Source: Rhodoferax sp.
GTDB taxonomy: Bacteria > Pseudomonadota > Gammaproteobacteria > Burkholderiales > Burkholderiaceae_C
DNA: 64,000 nucleotides
Reading direction: 5' to 3'
Assembly (NCBI RefSeq): GCF_025354435.1
Contig: NZ_JANXMU010000039.1
Coordinates: forward strand, 1 to 64,000
Numbering within the stretch: the stretch's first letter is position 1; the number at the start of each line of letters is the position of its first letter. This document shows positions 63,200-64,000 of this stretch, piece after piece. Both the position numbers and the translations under genes were made by a program. A model generated the notes under the pieces. That model made no database searches, was not told the DNA's origin, and worked only from the letters and a program-made list of their open reading frames with translations.

Positions 63200-64000
63200 A
63201 TGACCACCCCCTTCCCTAAGCTTGCATTGGCCGATGCCGAATGCATGGACCTGAGCGACATCATCGACACCGAGCGCTACCCGCTGCACGCCCCCGGCTC
63301 GCAGCGCATGCAGGAACTGGTGGAGATGTGCCGCCAGCAATTGGCCGCCGAGGGCAGCTACGTGCTGCCCGGTTTCTTGCGCCCCGAGGCCATGCTGCGC
63401 GTGACCGAGGAAGGCCGTGTGCTGGCCCAAAAAACCTTCTTCTCGCCGCGCCAGCAGACCAATGCCTACTTCACCAACGACGACCCCAGCCTGCCCGCCA
63501 GCGACCCGCGCCGCTTCTTCATGGACCGCACCAGTGGCTTCGTCACGCGCGACATGATCCCGGCCGACTACATCATCCACCGCATCTACGTGGCCAAGGC
63601 CATGAAGCTGTTTGTAGCCGCCTGCCTGCAGCAGGAGCGGGTGTGGGAATACGCCGACCCCTATGCCGGCCTGGTGCAAAACGTGCTGCCCGACGGCACG
63701 CAGCAGCCCTGGCACTACGACACCAATGAGTTCATCGTCTCGATGATGACGCAGCAGGCCGAGCACGGCGGCGACTTCGAGTACTGCCCCAACATCCGCA
63801 CGCCCGAAGGCGAAAACTACCCCGGCGTAGGTAAGGTGGTGCGCGGCGAAGACCGCTGCGTGGTCAAGGTACTGACGCTGCGCCCCGGCGACGTGCAGTT
63901 CTTCAAGGGCCGCTTCTCGCTGCACCGCGTCACCCCGGTCAGCGGCAGCATCCAGCGCCACACCGCCATCTTTGCCTACTCGCAAAAGCCCAACGTGATG
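63200..64000 (+). CDS. Fe(II)/2-oxoglutarate oxygenase, HalD/BesD-like (partial)
   Basis: This frame opens at ATG 63200 behind CAGGAG and runs 267 codons to the window end without a stop. It resembles the HalD/BesD family of Fe(II)/2-oxoglutarate enzymes that modify free amino acids such as lysine. The metal ligands are H172 and D174 in PWHYDTNEF and H242 in SLHRVTPV; R253 (QRHTAIFAYS) should bind 2-oxoglutarate. The D174 ligand, in place of the halogenase glycine, predicts hydroxylation, not chlorination. Other shared blocks: QQAEHGGDFEYCPNIRTPEGENY. It lies 90 nt after the GMC gene and may be its partner. Confidence 0.82.
   Translation, partial: MTTPFPKLALADAECMDLSDIIDTERYPLHAPGSQRMQELVEMCRQQLAAEGSYVLPGFLRPEAMLRVTEEGRVLAQKTFFSPRQQTNAYFTNDDPSLPASDPRRFFMDRTSGFVTRDMIPADYIIHRIYVAKAMKLFVAACLQQERVWEYADPYAGLVQNVLPDGTQQPWHYDTNEFIVSMMTQQAEHGGDFEYCPNIRTPEGENYPGVGKVVRGEDRCVVKVLTLRPGDVQFFKGRFSLHRVTPVSGSIQRHTAIFAYSQKPNVM

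Noticed and set aside
63600-64000. Amino-acid halogenase
   Set aside because: The second metal ligand position is aspartate (HYD), whereas radical halogenases of this family have glycine.

Overview
The window comes from a betaproteobacterium of the family Comamonadaceae, most like Rhodoferax or a close relative. This is inferred, not searched. The clues are a GC-rich sequence, Burkholderiales-type gene orders (dat-ybeD-lipB, the atpIBEFHAGDC operon, EIIA-Man/HPr/EI, kdpFABC with kdpDE), DUF4148 and DUF3185 proteins, a phasin, and a dispersed repeat with a GCGCTAGAGGCC core that I associate with Comamonadaceae genomes. Nearly everything is chromosomal housekeeping sequence. I see no phage, insertion sequence or CRISPR array.

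Layout. 1-5.1 kb: tRNA-Arg(CCG), a membrane-anchored c-type cytochrome, a three-gene minus-strand set (NTF2-like protein, YheT-like hydrolase, unknown conserved protein) and a lemA-TPM-TPM operon. 5.2-12.6 kb: the complete ATP synthase operon on the minus strand, with a strong terminator and a candidate promoter. 12.8-25.4 kb: a metallo-beta-lactamase-fold hydrolase, D-amino acid aminotransferase, YbeD and LipB. LipA lies 8.5 kb away; in between are a membrane-anchored Mrr-like protein, a 3'-5' exonuclease, an orphan sugar-binding protein, a DUF2760-Hsp70-Hsp70 operon and a phasin. 25.4-31.1 kb: a SNF2/SWIM helicase abutting lipA, phosphatidylserine synthase, DUF4148 and a 41-residue secreted peptide, and a ribosome-hibernation-type protein. 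31.2-36.3 kb: EIIA-Man, HPr and enzyme I of a regulatory PTS, a lipoprotein, DUF4197, a TlpA-like thioredoxin and a GNAT. 36.4-47.6 kb: a cupredoxin overlapping a GGDEF/EAL protein, two exporters, a frameshifted sulfonate-type binding protein with an FMN monooxygenase, YiaA, a SnoaL-SDR fusion with a divergent HxlR regulator, and a phosphoethanolamine-transferase-like protein. 47.8-59.3 kb: the kdp potassium locus. 59.4 kb to the end: RluF, a LysR regulator, a GMC oxidoreductase and the start of a HalD/BesD-like Fe(II)/2-oxoglutarate oxygenase that runs off the edge.

Three points stand out. First, the kdp locus is split by a translationally coupled cassette: a 39-residue membrane peptide, a GNAT/C39-peptidase fusion and a RimK-type ATP-grasp ligase lie between kdpFABC and kdpDE. 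T-rich KdpE-like boxes precede both halves, so a possible peptide-modification system sits inside a potassium-stress regulon. Second, two dispersed repeat families shape the gene borders: family A (about 16 copies, core GCGCTAGAGGCC) and family B (4 copies, CCCCCTTGCAGGGGG plus CCGGCAAAGCCGG). They supply stop and start codons, sit inside the kdp operon, and in one case code for a loop of the D-amino acid aminotransferase. Third, several apparent long gene starts (lipB, ptsI) fall inside family B repeats and are false.
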